A DNA stretch of 55,260 bases from positions 1 to 55,260 of the forward strand of contig JBBPIG010000034.1 in assembly GCA_038040445.1 (NCBI GenBank), given 5' to 3'. Below, piece by piece: positions 34,785-44,154 of this stretch. The position numbers were made by a program, and so were the translations under genes. The notes under the pieces were generated by a model. It was not told the origin of the DNA, did not search any database, and was given only the letters and a program-made list of their open reading frames with translations. This stretch comes from Acidobacteriota bacterium. GTDB taxonomy: Bacteria > Acidobacteriota > Blastocatellia > UBA7656. The first letter of the stretch is position 1; every line of letters starts with the position of its first letter.

Positions 34785-35921
34785 CTAGAATCTCAACACC
34801 GCTCCGATGCCCGCTTCCGCCAGCTTAACCGCCGCTTCGCCGGACACCAATTGAACCTTGCCTCCCATATCGAGCACCCGGTGCGAAGCGCGGTTGATCA
34901 AGTCCGGCGCTGCCTCGAGCTTCCCTCCGCAGAACGAGCACTTTTCATCTCCATCCGCGACCAGCACGTGACACGCGCCGCATTCTTTTCCCGCGAGCCG
35001 GAAATCTCGCGCGACCACCAGCCGGTACACTCTTCCCTCGTTGACGGCCTCTAAAGTATTCCGGACGCCGAGTACCGCCCGTTCACCTTTCATCGCGGCG
35101 GTGATCATCGAGTCCACAATCTTGGCTTCATCCTGGTTCTCGGCCTTTTCCTGCACAGCCCTCAATTCGCTGATTAGCCGGTCGTGGCTCGCATCCACCG
35201 GCGCGGAGATTGTGCCGATGATCATTTGTTGGATCCGCTTGGGGAGGGCGCCTGTAAACACTGAGGTCGCCTCCACCGGCCCGCCTATTACGATTCTTTT
35301 CAGCTTCATCCGATCGATGACTGACGCCAACTCGTCGGCGACTCGTTTCGCATGAGACTGCACGTGATTCGTGTGATCTCGTTCCATCTGCCCCTGCGAC
35401 CAGATGTGATCCGTGCCCGTGGTTGCATGCTTATTAGGCACATCAGACATGATTTCGGCCTGCTTTTCCATACCTGCGGCGTCGACAGCCAGAATGCGAG
35501 CGTGATGTTTGTCTATCAATACGACGCCGAAGCGGTCGTGCTCTTCAACAACCTCGAGTAAGGGGCGGACCCAGGGTTTGGGCGACCATCTGAGTCCGGT
35601 CGGCAATTCGACCTGAAGATCGCGCTGCCACCAGAAGTCATGCTTCGAATCACTGAACACAACCAGCGCTTTCCCCTTCGGCACGTAGTCGCTGAGAAAA
35701 TGGCGAACGCGCTGGCACTCGGTTTCAAACCTTTGCTTGCTCTCCTCGTGCGAGTTCTCGTCCTCGGCGACCTGCCGAAACAGGCCGTCGACTCTTGTTT
35801 CGAACCCGCGATTTAGGTTCGCGGCGTCCGATTGGTCCACGTTTAGGTAGAGGCTAAGAATGAATGAATCATTGCCGGACGGATAGTGTTGCAACTGGCG
35901 TACGTCGTCGCGCGAGATCAT
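34785..35921 (-). CDS. Bacterial archaeo-eukaryotic release-factor-like protein (baeRF / Vms1-related)
   Basis: About 378 residues from ATG 35921, chosen for AGGAGG at 35927-35932; longer upstream frames lack similarity. The plan is that of eRF1/Vms1-like proteins: an N-terminal alpha/beta domain (SLYLNVDQSDAANLNRGF, KALVVFSDSKHDFWWQRDL), a middle domain with FGVVLIDKHHARILAV and the loop HIWSQGQMERDHTNHVQSHA, then KLKRIVIGGPVEATSVF. The SQGQ part sits where relatives carry the GGQ-like catalytic loop. A C-terminal zinc ribbon CGACHVLVADGDEKCSFCGG follows. Best match is the baeRF family 10 type. Eukaryotic Vms1 releases chains from stalled ribosomes; a role in ribosome rescue here is inference, supported by its place among clpP, clpB, lon and hsp20. 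Confidence 0.75.
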   Translation of the reverse strand: MISRDDVRQLQHYPSGNDSFILSLYLNVDQSDAANLNRGFETRVDGLFRQVAEDENSHEESKQRFETECQRVRHFLSDYVPKGKALVVFSDSKHDFWWQRDLQVELPTGLRWSPKPWVRPLLEVVEEHDRFGVVLIDKHHARILAVDAAGMEKQAEIMSDVPNKHATTGTDHIWSQGQMERDHTNHVQSHAKRVADELASVIDRMKLKRIVIGGPVEATSVFTGALPKRIQQMIIGTISAPVDASHDRLISELRAVQEKAENQDEAKIVDSMITAAMKGERAVLGVRNTLEAVNEGRVYRLVVARDFRLAGKECGACHVLVADGDEKCSFCGGKLEAAPDLINRASHRVLDMGGKVQLVSGEAAVKLAEAGIGAVLRF

Positions 35922-35985
35922 ACCCTTCCTCCTTGTCCCTCGCCGGTTGATTGGTTGTGCCCGCGCCGAACAGCGCTTGGACACT

Positions 35986-36318
35986 CTAGAGCAGTATTTG
36001 CGGAGTCTGCAGGGAGCGTCCAGCCCCTGGGGAGATTTCTTCCGCCGAGATCGGTCTACCATCCTCAAGATCAGCATCGGGATCATCCTCGGCCAGAAGA
36101 AAGAATTCCGCGGTCCCTTCATTACCGAGTCCCTTCCCGATTCTGTTGAGCAAAGAGCGAGTCAATGCCGTGGCGACATAAGTCATAAGCTCCGGGTTGC
36201 GCTCCTTATAGCGAGCCAGGACCTCCTCATTGGACCAGACAGGTATGCCCAGCCTCCCGCTTATCTCTTCGGTGAAAAGGTCGCCGTTCGCACGCCGCAT
36301 CACGAACATCTCGCTCAT
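35986..36318 (-). CDS. Small conserved-looking protein of unknown function
   Basis: 110 residues from ATG 36318, which has GGAGTG 8 bp ahead. Not recognised. Begins MFVMRRANGDLFTEEISGR, then a mixed helical region with LARYKERNPELMTYVATALT and an acidic tail (FFLLAEDDPDADLEDGRP). No signal peptide or membrane segment. It lies 64 bp upstream of the baeRF-like gene and is likely co-transcribed with it and clpP. The positional link suggests a proteostasis or translation-stress role, which is only inference. Confidence 0.6.
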   Translation of the reverse strand: MSEMFVMRRANGDLFTEEISGRLGIPVWSNEEVLARYKERNPELMTYVATALTRSLLNRIGKGLGNEGTAEFFLLAEDDPDADLEDGRPISAEEISPGAGRSLQTPQILL

Positions 36319-36422
36319 ATCGATTTCACTCCGTTCGTCCAAGGCCCCGCGTTCAAGGGCCCGCGTTCAAGGGCATGATAGCACAGCGAGACTATCCGCC
36401 CGAACGTCTTACAACCAACTCT

Positions 36423-39056
36423 CTAATGTGTCGCCTCCGCCTCAGCCGCGAGCGGGCCGAGTGAAAATGATATCGCCCCGCCGGAGACGTCGGCCCGCAG
36501 GACCGAGTTGTCCTTCACATCGCCCTTCAGGATCAATCTGGACAGCGGCGTCTCGATCTCACGCTGGATCGCGCGCTTTAAAGGGCGCGCGCCGTACACC
36601 GGATCGTAACCCGCCAAAGCAAGATGCGTCTTCGCTTCATCCGTGAGTTCGAGGGTGATCCTTCGCTCTGCCAACCGTGTGCGTAACCGATCCAGTTGTA
36701 TGTCGACGATCTTCTTCAAGTCTTCTTCGGTAAGCGAGTGAAACACGATGATCTCATCCACCCGATTCAGAAACTCGGGCCTGAAATGATGCCGCAATGC
36801 GTCGAGCACACCCTCCTTCATTCGTTCGTACTGATCGCCGCCAGGCTGCCCGCGATACTCCAGTATCAAGTGGCTGCCGATGTTGCTGGTCATGATGATG
36901 ATCGTGTTCTTGAAGTTGACGACCCGGCCTTGGCCATCGGTCAGCCGCCCATCGTCGAGTATCTGAAGCAGCACGTTGAACACATCATGATGCGCCTTCT
37001 CGATCTCATCGAACAACACGACCGAGTAAGGCCGCCGCCGCACAGTCTCCGTCAACTGGCCTCCTTCCTCGTAGCCGATATAACCAGGCGGCGCCCCGAT
37101 CAATCGGGCGACGGTGTGCTTCTCCTGATACTCGGACATATCAATGCGGATCATTGCGTGCTCGTCATCGAACAGAAACACGGCGAGTGCGCGAGCCAGC
37201 TCGGTCTTACCGACGCCCGTCGGTCCGAGGAAGATGAACGAACCGATCGGCCGATTGGGATCCTTGAGCCCCGAGCGCGCGCGAATTACGGCGTCGGCGA
37301 CCGCACTGACGGCTTCGTCCTGCCCCACCACTCGTTTGTGCAAATGCTCTTCCAGCGAGAGCAGCTTTTGAAGCTCGCCCTCGAGCAGCTTGGAGACCGG
37401 AATGTGGGTCCATCGGCTAACGACTTCGGCGATGTCTTCTTCGTCGACCTCCTCCTTGAGCAGCCTGGTGCGATTGTGCTGCTGATCGAGACCATCTTCG
37501 TACTCGCGCAGTTGCTTTTCGAGCTGAATCAGCTTGCCGTACTGCAGCTCGGCCGCGCGGTTGAGGTCGTACTCGCGCTGAGCTTGCTCGATTGCCAACT
37601 TCGTCTGCTCGATTTCTTCGCGAATCGAGCGAATCTTCTGGACCGCTTCTTTCTCGGCTTGCCACTGCGCCTGGAGCTGATCGGCGTTTGCTCGCAAGTC
37701 GGCAAGTTCCTTCTCGAGTTTCTCGAGCCGGTGACGCGACGCCGCGTCGGTTTCCTTCTTCAACGCCTCGCGCTCGATCTCGAGCTGCATCACGCGCCGG
37801 AGGATTTCATCGAGTTCAGCCGGCATTGAGTCGATTTCGGTCCTGAGCTTGGCAGCCGCCTCGTCTACAAGATCGATCGCTTTGTCCGGCAAGAAGCGGT
37901 CCGAGATGTACCTGTGCGAGAGAACCGCCGCGGCGACCAGCGCCGAGTCCTTGATGCGAACGCCGTGATGCACTTCGTAGCGCTCTCTCAAGCCTCGCAG
38001 AATCGAAATCGTGTCTTCGACCGTCGGCTGGTCCACAGTCACCGGCTGAAAGCGCCGCTCGAGCGCCGCGTCCTTCTCCACGTGCTTGCGATACTCATCA
38101 AGCGTCGTCGCCCCGATGCAATGCAACTCCCCGCGCGCGAGCATCGGCTTCAACAGGTTCGCCGCGTCGACGGCGCCCTCGGCCGCGCCTGCGCCGACGA
38201 TCGTGTGCATCTCGTCGATGAACAGAATAATCTCGCCTTCAGAAGCTTGGATTTCTTTCAAGACTGCTTTGAGCCGTTCTTCAAACTCTCCGCGATACTT
38301 CGCTCCGGCGACCAGCGCGCCCATGTCGAGTGCGACGATCCGCTTGTTCTTCAAAGTCTCGGGCACATCGCCCCGAACGATTCGCTGTGCGAGCCCTTCG
38401 ACGATAGCCGTTTTGCCGACGCCCGGTTCGCCGATCAGCACAGGATTGTTCTTGGTCCGGCGCGAGAGCACCTGGATGACTCGCCGTATTTCGTCGTCGC
38501 GGCCGATCACCGGATCGAGCTTCCCCGCGGCAGCCATCTTGGTGAGATCGCGGCCATAGCGTTCGAGAGCTTCATAGGTGGCTTCGGGATTCTGCGAAGT
38601 GACTCGCTGGTGGCCGCGCACTTCCATCAGCGCTTTTTCGATTCGATCGCGAGTCGCTCCCGCCGTCTTAAGAGCGCGCGCTGCTGGCCCGCCGTCGTCA
38701 ATCACGGCTAGCAGTAAGTGTTCGACGCTTACGTATTCGTCCTTCAGCTTCTTTGCTTCGTCCTCGGCGGCCACGAAGACTTTGTTCAAACGAGAGGTTA
38801 CATAGACCTGATCGACCGGACCTGAAGGACCGGTAACCTTGGGTAACTTGGCGATCTCGCGTTCGACCGCTGCTTTCAAGGTTTCGACATTTACGCCTGC
38901 CCGCGTAAGAACCGACGGCACGAGGCCACCCTGCTGATCAAGCAAAGCGCAGAGCAGGTGCTCAACCTCGATCTGTTGATTGCTGTATCGGGTCGCAAGC
39001 GTCTGAGCCCCGCGAACCGCTTCCTGTGCCTTCTCGGTAAATCGATTGATATCCAT
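36423..39056 (-). CDS. clpB: Protein disaggregase ClpB (Hsp100)
   Basis: 877 residues from ATG 39056 (GGAG ahead; the frame upstream runs into a heptamer array). ClpB pulls apart protein aggregates with DnaK/DnaJ. Order: N-terminal repeat domain ([20 protein letters not shown]), AAA-1 with GEPGVGKTA, the long coiled middle domain (about 410-535, rich in Glu/Lys/Gln, e.g. [21 protein letters not shown]), AAA-2 with GPTGVGKTE, and the C-terminal small domain ending [11 protein letters not shown]. The middle domain separates it from ClpA/ClpC. Length is standard. It lies 153 bp behind the dnaJ-like gene, the gap filled with a heptamer array. Confidence 0.97.
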   Translation of the reverse strand: MDINRFTEKAQEAVRGAQTLATRYSNQQIEVEHLLCALLDQQGGLVPSVLTRAGVNVETLKAAVEREIAKLPKVTGPSGPVDQVYVTSRLNKVFVAAEDEAKKLKDEYVSVEHLLLAVIDDGGPAARALKTAGATRDRIEKALMEVRGHQRVTSQNPEATYEALERYGRDLTKMAAAGKLDPVIGRDDEIRRVIQVLSRRTKNNPVLIGEPGVGKTAIVEGLAQRIVRGDVPETLKNKRIVALDMGALVAGAKYRGEFEERLKAVLKEIQASEGEIILFIDEMHTIVGAGAAEGAVDAANLLKPMLARGELHCIGATTLDEYRKHVEKDAALERRFQPVTVDQPTVEDTISILRGLRERYEVHHGVRIKDSALVAAAVLSHRYISDRFLPDKAIDLVDEAAAKLRTEIDSMPAELDEILRRVMQLEIEREALKKETDAASRHRLEKLEKELADLRANADQLQAQWQAEKEAVQKIRSIREEIEQTKLAIEQAQREYDLNRAAELQYGKLIQLEKQLREYEDGLDQQHNRTRLLKEEVDEEDIAEVVSRWTHIPVSKLLEGELQKLLSLEEHLHKRVVGQDEAVSAVADAVIRARSGLKDPNRPIGSFIFLGPTGVGKTELARALAVFLFDDEHAMIRIDMSEYQEKHTVARLIGAPPGYIGYEEGGQLTETVRRRPYSVVLFDEIEKAHHDVFNVLLQILDDGRLTDGQGRVVNFKNTIIIMTSNIGSHLILEYRGQPGGDQYERMKEGVLDALRHHFRPEFLNRVDEIIVFHSLTEEDLKKIVDIQLDRLRTRLAERRITLELTDEAKTHLALAGYDPVYGARPLKRAIQREIETPLSRLILKGDVKDNSVLRADVSGGAISFSLGPLAAEAEATH

Positions 39057-39064
39057 TGCTATCT

Positions 39065-39209
39065 CCGCTCGTGATTCGTGATGCGTCATGCGTGATGCGT
39101 GACCGGAACTCTCCTTCGATTTGCTAGTCACAACACGAATCACGCATCACGAATCACAAATCACGAATCACAAATCACGCATCACGAATCACGAATCACG
39201 AAACACGTA
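39065..39209. repeat. Inverted heptamer array, TGATGCG/TGATTCG family (third copy)
   Basis: Left arm GTGATTCGTGATGCGTCATG onward (39071-39103), then a loop, then a long right arm with ATCACGCATCACGAATCACA-type units to 39209. The right arm is longer than the left, so many units stay unpaired. Fills the dnaJ-clpB gap. Confidence 0.9.
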
Positions 39210-40232
39210 TCACTTTTCCCATCCCGCCCTCGGGTTGAAATTACTGGCCCCGCCCAACTCTCGATAGAGTTGTTTCTCACGTTCAGTCGGGTGAGCCGGC
39301 ACAACAACCTTCAACCTTACATACTGGTCGCCTCGCCCACCGCCCCGCTTGTTCAATCCCTGGCCTCTAAGTCTGAGCCGCTGACCACCCTGAGCGCCGG
39401 GTGGTATCTTCACCTCCGCTTTTCCCTCAATCGTCGGAACCGCGATCGTCGCTCCCAGCACAGCCTCCCAGGGCGAAATTGGAGCTTCAGCGGTGAGGTC
39501 ATCCCCGGAAACCGTGAAGACCGGGTGAGGCTTGATCTTCAGCTTTATGAACAAATCACCGGCCGCCCCTCCGCTTGCGCTCTGCGCCTGCTTTCCGACT
39601 TTTATCACCGAACCCTCTCGCGCGGCGGGTGGAATGTTCACGTCGATAGTCCTGGGGCTCAAGACCTGCCCCGCGCCTCGGCACGTCGAACACACGACGC
39701 CGGAAGGAGTATCAGTTCCACCGCAAGCCGGACACGGCCGCGCACCCTGAAGCGTGATCCTGTGCCGTCCACCTCTGTGAGCATCCTCGAGCGAGATTTC
39801 CATCTCGGCTTCAGCGTCCTGACTTCGACCGCTTCTGGTGCGCGCGCCGCGGCGCCGGTGGTCCTCCTGGCCAGGCGATTTCGCGCCGCCAAAAAACGTT
39901 TCAAAGAATTCGCTGAAGCCGCCTCCGCCGAAGATGCCTCCCACGTCATCGACTTGCACGTTGACCCGTCCCCATTCGGGCGGGGGCGTGAACTCGGCGC
40001 CATTCTTCCAGTTGGGACCGAGTTGATCATAACGCTTGCGCTTCTCGGGGTCAGACAGAACTTCGTTGGCCTCGTTAATCTCCTTGAACTTGTCTTCGGC
40101 CACTCGGTCACCCGGGTTCACATCCGGATGGTGTTTGCGTGCAAGCTTCCGATACGCCTGACGGATATGCGCGTCACTTGCGTCTCGCTTCACCCCCAGC
40201 ACTTCGTAGTAGTCTTTAAACCTGACCGCCAT
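39210..40232 (-). CDS. J-domain co-chaperone (DnaJ/CbpA-type) with a reduced zinc region
   Basis: 340 residues from ATG 40232. N-terminal J domain (DYYEVLGVKRDASDAHIRQA, HPD in ARKHHPDVNPG), a G/F-rich linker (GGIFGGGGFSEFFETFFGG), a cysteine region with only two CXXCXG motifs (CPACGG and CSTCRG; DnaJ has four, CbpA none), and two C-terminal beta domains (LFIKLKIKPHPVFTVSGDDL, AVLGATIAVPTIEGKAEVKI). It stimulates DnaK ATPase; with ClpB downstream it should form the disaggregation set. One pair of motifs can bind at most one zinc. A strong sigma-70-like promoter lies upstream. It is the first gene of the proteostasis group. Confidence 0.92.
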   Translation of the reverse strand: MAVRFKDYYEVLGVKRDASDAHIRQAYRKLARKHHPDVNPGDRVAEDKFKEINEANEVLSDPEKRKRYDQLGPNWKNGAEFTPPPEWGRVNVQVDDVGGIFGGGGFSEFFETFFGGAKSPGQEDHRRRGARTRSGRSQDAEAEMEISLEDAHRGGRHRITLQGARPCPACGGTDTPSGVVCSTCRGAGQVLSPRTIDVNIPPAAREGSVIKVGKQAQSASGGAAGDLFIKLKIKPHPVFTVSGDDLTAEAPISPWEAVLGATIAVPTIEGKAEVKIPPGAQGGQRLRLRGQGLNKRGGGRGDQYVRLKVVVPAHPTEREKQLYRELGGASNFNPRAGWEK

Positions 40233-40281
40233 TAAGTTCGGTTCCGCCAGTCGACACGCCTGAAAAATCTGCGATAGAAGC

Positions 40282-40310
40282 AGCATAAAATATGAGCGTG
40301 GAGCTGTCAA
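40282..40310 (-). promoter_or_regulatory. Sigma-70-type promoter of the dnaJ-clpB group
   Basis: On the minus strand TTGACA (40305-40310) and TATGCT (40282-40287) are separated by exactly 17 bp, 50 bp ahead of the start codon. The -35 is perfect and the -10 matches four of six. No CIRCE element is seen. Confidence 0.65.
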
Positions 40311-40644
40311 GTTTAATCATTTGGGAGGTGCTTTCCTTTAGTTCTTGTCGGGTCTTGATGTGAGCCTAACCCCGCGAATGCTGCAACCGTCCAGTGTTGA
40401 TCCGACAGAGATAATTTCAATTGATGGTATTTCTAGCGGAAGCACCGACGCAGTTCCTCAAGGAAAGAAGGTGATAGAGGTGGTGGCCGGGGGGAAGGTC
40501 AGTGTGGATTATCGTTTCGCCAATATTAACGGCGGGCCGCATTACCCGTGGCACCGCCGCGATTCTCATCAACACTTGACCCGAAGTAGCTTCGCTTAGC
40601 TAAAAGGCTCGTCGCGACTCCTGTTCATGTCCAGCATTGCTGAT
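40311..40644. other. Gap with a possible gene remnant
   Basis: A frame of 84 codons on the plus strand (40345-40599) begins with TTG, has no ribosome site and matches nothing recognised. Its middle (KKVIEVVAGGKVSVDYRFAN) looks protein-like, so it may be a decayed fragment. Nothing else is seen in this 334-bp gap. Confidence 0.3.
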
Positions 40645-42873
40645 CTAGCGCAAGGTGATCTTTCGTATTGCGAAGTTTTCGTAGTCCGCAACGTATAGAA
40701 CCCCGCGCTGGATGTCGATTGCGAGACCTCGAGGCTGGTTGAACCCTGCATCAACGCCGGGGCCATCGCGAAGCTTTATGCTCAGTCCCCCGGCGAGAGT
40801 TGTGACATTGCCCGCTGAATCAATGCGACGAATGTCGCTGGCCCCGAACTCGGACACATAGAGCACACCATCCGAATCGAGCGCGAGCCCGATCGGCTGA
40901 AAGAACACCGCCAGTCCGCCCGGGCCGTTCACCAAATCACTGTCTCCCCCGCCTGCGACAGTGCTCACTCGCCTGTTCACAAGATCGATGCGGCGAACAC
41001 GTCCGTTGTTCGTGTCAGTCACGAACAGGAAGTTGCCGTCGGCCGAGAGTGCTAGAGCTGTAGGCGTGTTGAATCGCGCCTTTCCGGCCGCTCCGTCCGA
41101 GAATCCGGGAACTCCGTTGCCCGCTATGGTTTCAACCAGAGATTGCCCGCCGCTTTGCGTGATCCGCCGGATGGCGTGGTTGCCAGCGTCGGCTATGTAG
41201 ATCGCTCCATTGGGCGCAATCACAATGTCGTCCGGCAATCGGAACCCGGAGTCAAGCAACCCGGCGTCCCTGTAGCTGGCGAGGCCCTGGCGAGTGCTGT
41301 TCAAGCGGTTCTGTCTGTTTTCAATAGTAAGATCGTTGAACAAGCCGGCGAACGTACTGACCGTTATGCCGGCTCCGGACCTTTCGATCCGGCGCACAAC
41401 GCAGTTTCCGTTCTCGGTTACGTATACGGTTCCATCACCGGCAACCGCCACGCCGTTCGGGAACGAGAACGTGGGCAGTTTCCCTAATGCGTTTCCGGAA
41501 TCGTTGTAACCCTCCTCGCCGGTTCCCGCGAAAGTGCATGTTTGACGCGTGTTTGTGTCGACCGTTCGGATTGCATGGTTCTGCTGATCGGTAATGTACA
41601 GCAGACCATCGGGGCCGAGGGCAAGTCGCCTGGGACGCAAGAATCTGGCATCGTCGCCACTCACGCATCCCGGATCAAAGCCTCCTTTGCCCGTGCCTGC
41701 GAGAGTCGAGACGGTTACATCCGGTACCACCTCGAAAGTAACGATGACCGTCGCATTCCCATCTTTATCAATCACCTGAACAGTGTGCGAGCCCACCGCC
41801 GCGTTGGGCTCTATCGCCACGGTGAGCCGGCTTCGAGTGATGGCCCGAATGAACGCGTCCTGGCCATCTACCTTTGCAGTAACCTTCTTGTCAAAGTTGG
41901 CGCCGATGATGTCAATTGAACGCCTCTCTTCTCCATCCCGAAATCGAAAAGGCGCCAGAGTAAAAATGAACGGGCCTGTCGTCGGAGTAACCGGGATAAT
42001 AGTATCCTGAGACTGGACTCCCTCTTGCTCCACGCGCAATACCAACCGGTCGGGTTGGCTCCTGAGACTGCCGGGGATTGTTGCTTCCAGCCGGTCATTC
42101 TTGCCGACGGTGGTCACTAGTTCCATGTCATTTAGGATTATTGTCGCGCCGGGCTTGAAATTTCCGGTCACAATCAGCGGGACATCCTCCGTTCCAACCT
42201 CCAGCGCGGCGGGATCCACCTCGAATATTTTCACCGGCTTCGGAACGACGAAGAACAGCTCAGTGTTGGATAGATTTCCATCCTTGTCTACAAGCGTTAT
42301 CGGGATTGCCGCGGGATCGTTGACGAAGTCCTCCGAGATCTCAATCTGAAAGCCGTTTGGTACTTCCGTCGTCGCCGTGCCCCGGCCCCAAACCAGGATA
42401 CCTCCCTTCTCTAACGATTCGGCCAGAACTGTAGGAAGGAATATGAGTCCCGAATCTTCCTCCGCGGCGTTGCCGTCGAGCCGAATCTGCAGGTTCGGAT
42501 CTTGAGCTTTAACGGTGAGCGTCGCGGTAGGGCTGGTCGTGCCATCCGGATTTAGCGCCTGCACGGTGTGCGTGCCCGGCGACGCAATCAATGACGCGTC
42601 CACTTCGGCTAACAACACCTTGCCTTTTTTGCTCACTCGCGGTGAGGCCAGCGCGACACCATCGAACAAAACATTCGCCCCGCTTACAAAGCGGCGGCCG
42701 TCCAATCGCATCGTGAATGTTCGCGTTCCTGCTGTTATGACGGTAGGGTGAACTCTCTTAAGTTCCAAGGCGGCCCCTTGCGCCCGAACTGTCCAAACCT
42801 CGGATACACTGGATAGAAATCCCCACGACGACACCAAAACCACTGCCAGCAAATATGTGACTGCCTTCCTCAT
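40645..42873 (-). CDS. Secreted IPT/TIG and NHL-repeat protein
   Basis: 742 residues. A signal peptide (AVTYLLAVVLVSSWGFLSSV) is followed by four IPT/TIG-like immunoglobulin domains (VHPTVITAGTRTFTMRLDGRRF, PKPVKIFEVDPAALEVGTED, FTLAPFRFRDGEERRSIDII) to about residue 370, then a six-bladed NHL propeller (LRPRRLALGPDGLLYITDQQ, FSFPNGVAVAGDGTVYVTEN, FRLPDDIVIAPNGAIYIADA, FNTPTALALSADGNFLFVTD, FFQPIGLALDSDGVLYVSEF, FNQPRGLAIDIQRGVLYVAD). Probably a surface or periplasmic binding protein; ligand unknown. Such proteins are numerous in Acidobacteriota. It stands alone, divergent from the aldo-keto reductase gene. Confidence 0.88.
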   Translation of the reverse strand: MRKAVTYLLAVVLVSSWGFLSSVSEVWTVRAQGAALELKRVHPTVITAGTRTFTMRLDGRRFVSGANVLFDGVALASPRVSKKGKVLLAEVDASLIASPGTHTVQALNPDGTTSPTATLTVKAQDPNLQIRLDGNAAEEDSGLIFLPTVLAESLEKGGILVWGRGTATTEVPNGFQIEISEDFVNDPAAIPITLVDKDGNLSNTELFFVVPKPVKIFEVDPAALEVGTEDVPLIVTGNFKPGATIILNDMELVTTVGKNDRLEATIPGSLRSQPDRLVLRVEQEGVQSQDTIIPVTPTTGPFIFTLAPFRFRDGEERRSIDIIGANFDKKVTAKVDGQDAFIRAITRSRLTVAIEPNAAVGSHTVQVIDKDGNATVIVTFEVVPDVTVSTLAGTGKGGFDPGCVSGDDARFLRPRRLALGPDGLLYITDQQNHAIRTVDTNTRQTCTFAGTGEEGYNDSGNALGKLPTFSFPNGVAVAGDGTVYVTENGNCVVRRIERSGAGITVSTFAGLFNDLTIENRQNRLNSTRQGLASYRDAGLLDSGFRLPDDIVIAPNGAIYIADAGNHAIRRITQSGGQSLVETIAGNGVPGFSDGAAGKARFNTPTALALSADGNFLFVTDTNNGRVRRIDLVNRRVSTVAGGGDSDLVNGPGGLAVFFQPIGLALDSDGVLYVSEFGASDIRRIDSAGNVTTLAGGLSIKLRDGPGVDAGFNQPRGLAIDIQRGVLYVADYENFAIRKITLR

Positions 42874-43055
42874 TCCGATAGTACTCCTCTTATCAGTATT
42901 AGACCCGGGACCGCGGCGCGCCCTCGACGAGCGATCATTTTCTTGTGCGAGTAAAAATTATACCCGGCGTTTTGAACGTTTCACAAGATGAAGTAACATC
43001 CGAGGTTACGACCGACGACCTCGCTTGTCGGAAATTTTCAGAGGAGGACGCAAAG

Positions 43056-44054
43056 GTGAAGGTAAAACGTCTTGGCCGGACCGGGCTTAAGGTGACCGAA
43101 GTATGCCTTGGAACCATGACCTTCGGTTACCAATGCGACGAGCTGACTTCATTCAAGATCATGGACGCGGCCGCCGAAGGCGGAGTTAACTTCATCGACA
43201 CAGCCGATGTGTACCCAATTCCCGTGTCTTTGGAGATCGCCGGCAGAACTGAAGAAATCGTCGGCCGATGGCTTCGAGGCAGGCGCGACGATTTCGTGCT
43301 CGCGACCAAATGCAGGATGCAGATGGGCGCTGGCCCAAACGATACCGGGCTCTCGCGCAAGCACGTGCTGGCGGCGATCGAGGCGAGCCTGCGCAGGTTG
43401 GGTACCGACTACGTTGATCTCTATCAAGTGCACGCGCCTGACCCGGACACACCCATTGATGAAACTCTCGGCGCGCTCGACTCGATCGTCCAAAGCGGCA
43501 AGGCTCGCTACATCGGCTGCTCGAACTTCGGCGCCTGGCAGTTGGCCAAGGCCTTATGGACGAGCGATCGCCTTCGCTTTGCCAGATTCGATTCGGTTCA
43601 GCCTCGATACAATCTTCTGTTTCGGGAGATCGAGCACGAGTTGTTCCCGCTGTGCGAAGAAGAGGGAGTCGGCGTTATTGTTTACAATCCGCTGGCCGGT
43701 GGGTTTCTGACAGCAAAGCATCGGCGCGACGCGGCACCCGCCGAAAACACGCGCTTCGCGGTCGCGGGGAAGCTCTACCTGGACCGCTACTGGAACGAGG
43801 CGTGTTTTGGAGCGGTCGAGCGGCTGCGAGCGTTTTTTGAAGCGCGCGCAAAATCGCTGACGCATGCAGCGCTCGCGTGGGTGCTAAAGCAGCGAGCCGT
43901 CACCTCGGCGATAGTCGGTGCAACCAGCGCCGGCCAGCTACGCGACACGCTTGGCGGTGTCGGGCTTGAGCTCGACCGGGAGGAATTAGAACAGTGCGAC
44001 AGCGTTTGGTACGAGCTGCCACGCGCTCGCGATCCGCGAATCGCTTTGAGGTGA
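43056..44054 (+). CDS. Aldo/keto reductase
   Basis: 332 residues from the GTG at 43056, preferred to upstream ATGs because GAGGAGGA lies 7 bp ahead and the family begins here (VKRLGRTGLKVTEVCLGTMT). A TIM barrel using NADPH to reduce carbonyls. Catalytic residues: Asp and Tyr in FIDTADVY, Lys in FVLATKCRM, His in LYQVHAPDPDTP. Cofactor motif SAIVGATSAGQLRDTLGG near the end. It resembles the YajO/YghZ-type and potassium-channel-beta-like group. Substrate not decided. It precedes a small NTPase gene by 100 bp on the same strand. Confidence 0.93.
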   Translation: MKVKRLGRTGLKVTEVCLGTMTFGYQCDELTSFKIMDAAAEGGVNFIDTADVYPIPVSLEIAGRTEEIVGRWLRGRRDDFVLATKCRMQMGAGPNDTGLSRKHVLAAIEASLRRLGTDYVDLYQVHAPDPDTPIDETLGALDSIVQSGKARYIGCSNFGAWQLAKALWTSDRLRFARFDSVQPRYNLLFREIEHELFPLCEEEGVGVIVYNPLAGGFLTAKHRRDAAPAENTRFAVAGKLYLDRYWNEACFGAVERLRAFFEARAKSLTHAALAWVLKQRAVTSAIVGATSAGQLRDTLGGVGLELDREELEQCDSVWYELPRARDPRIALR

Positions 44055-44154
44055 TGGGTGAAACTCGAGGTCGCTGATAGAATGTCGATCGAATTAATAG
44101 TGACGCGGCATCGAGACGAATCAAGCAAGAGCGGATAGCGGAGGGAGACAGAGA

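Noticed and set aside
36696-37829. 377-codon ORF antisense to clpB
   Set aside because: Same reason: shadow of a well-conserved coding region, composition rich in Leu/Asp/His typical of antisense frames.
39099-40235. 378-codon ORF antisense to the dnaJ-like gene
   Set aside because: Begins inside a heptamer array and runs antisense through a clear J-domain gene.
40233-40420. CIRCE or HrcA operator ahead of dnaJ
   Set aside because: No TTAGCACTC inverted repeat is present; only a sigma-70-like promoter is visible.
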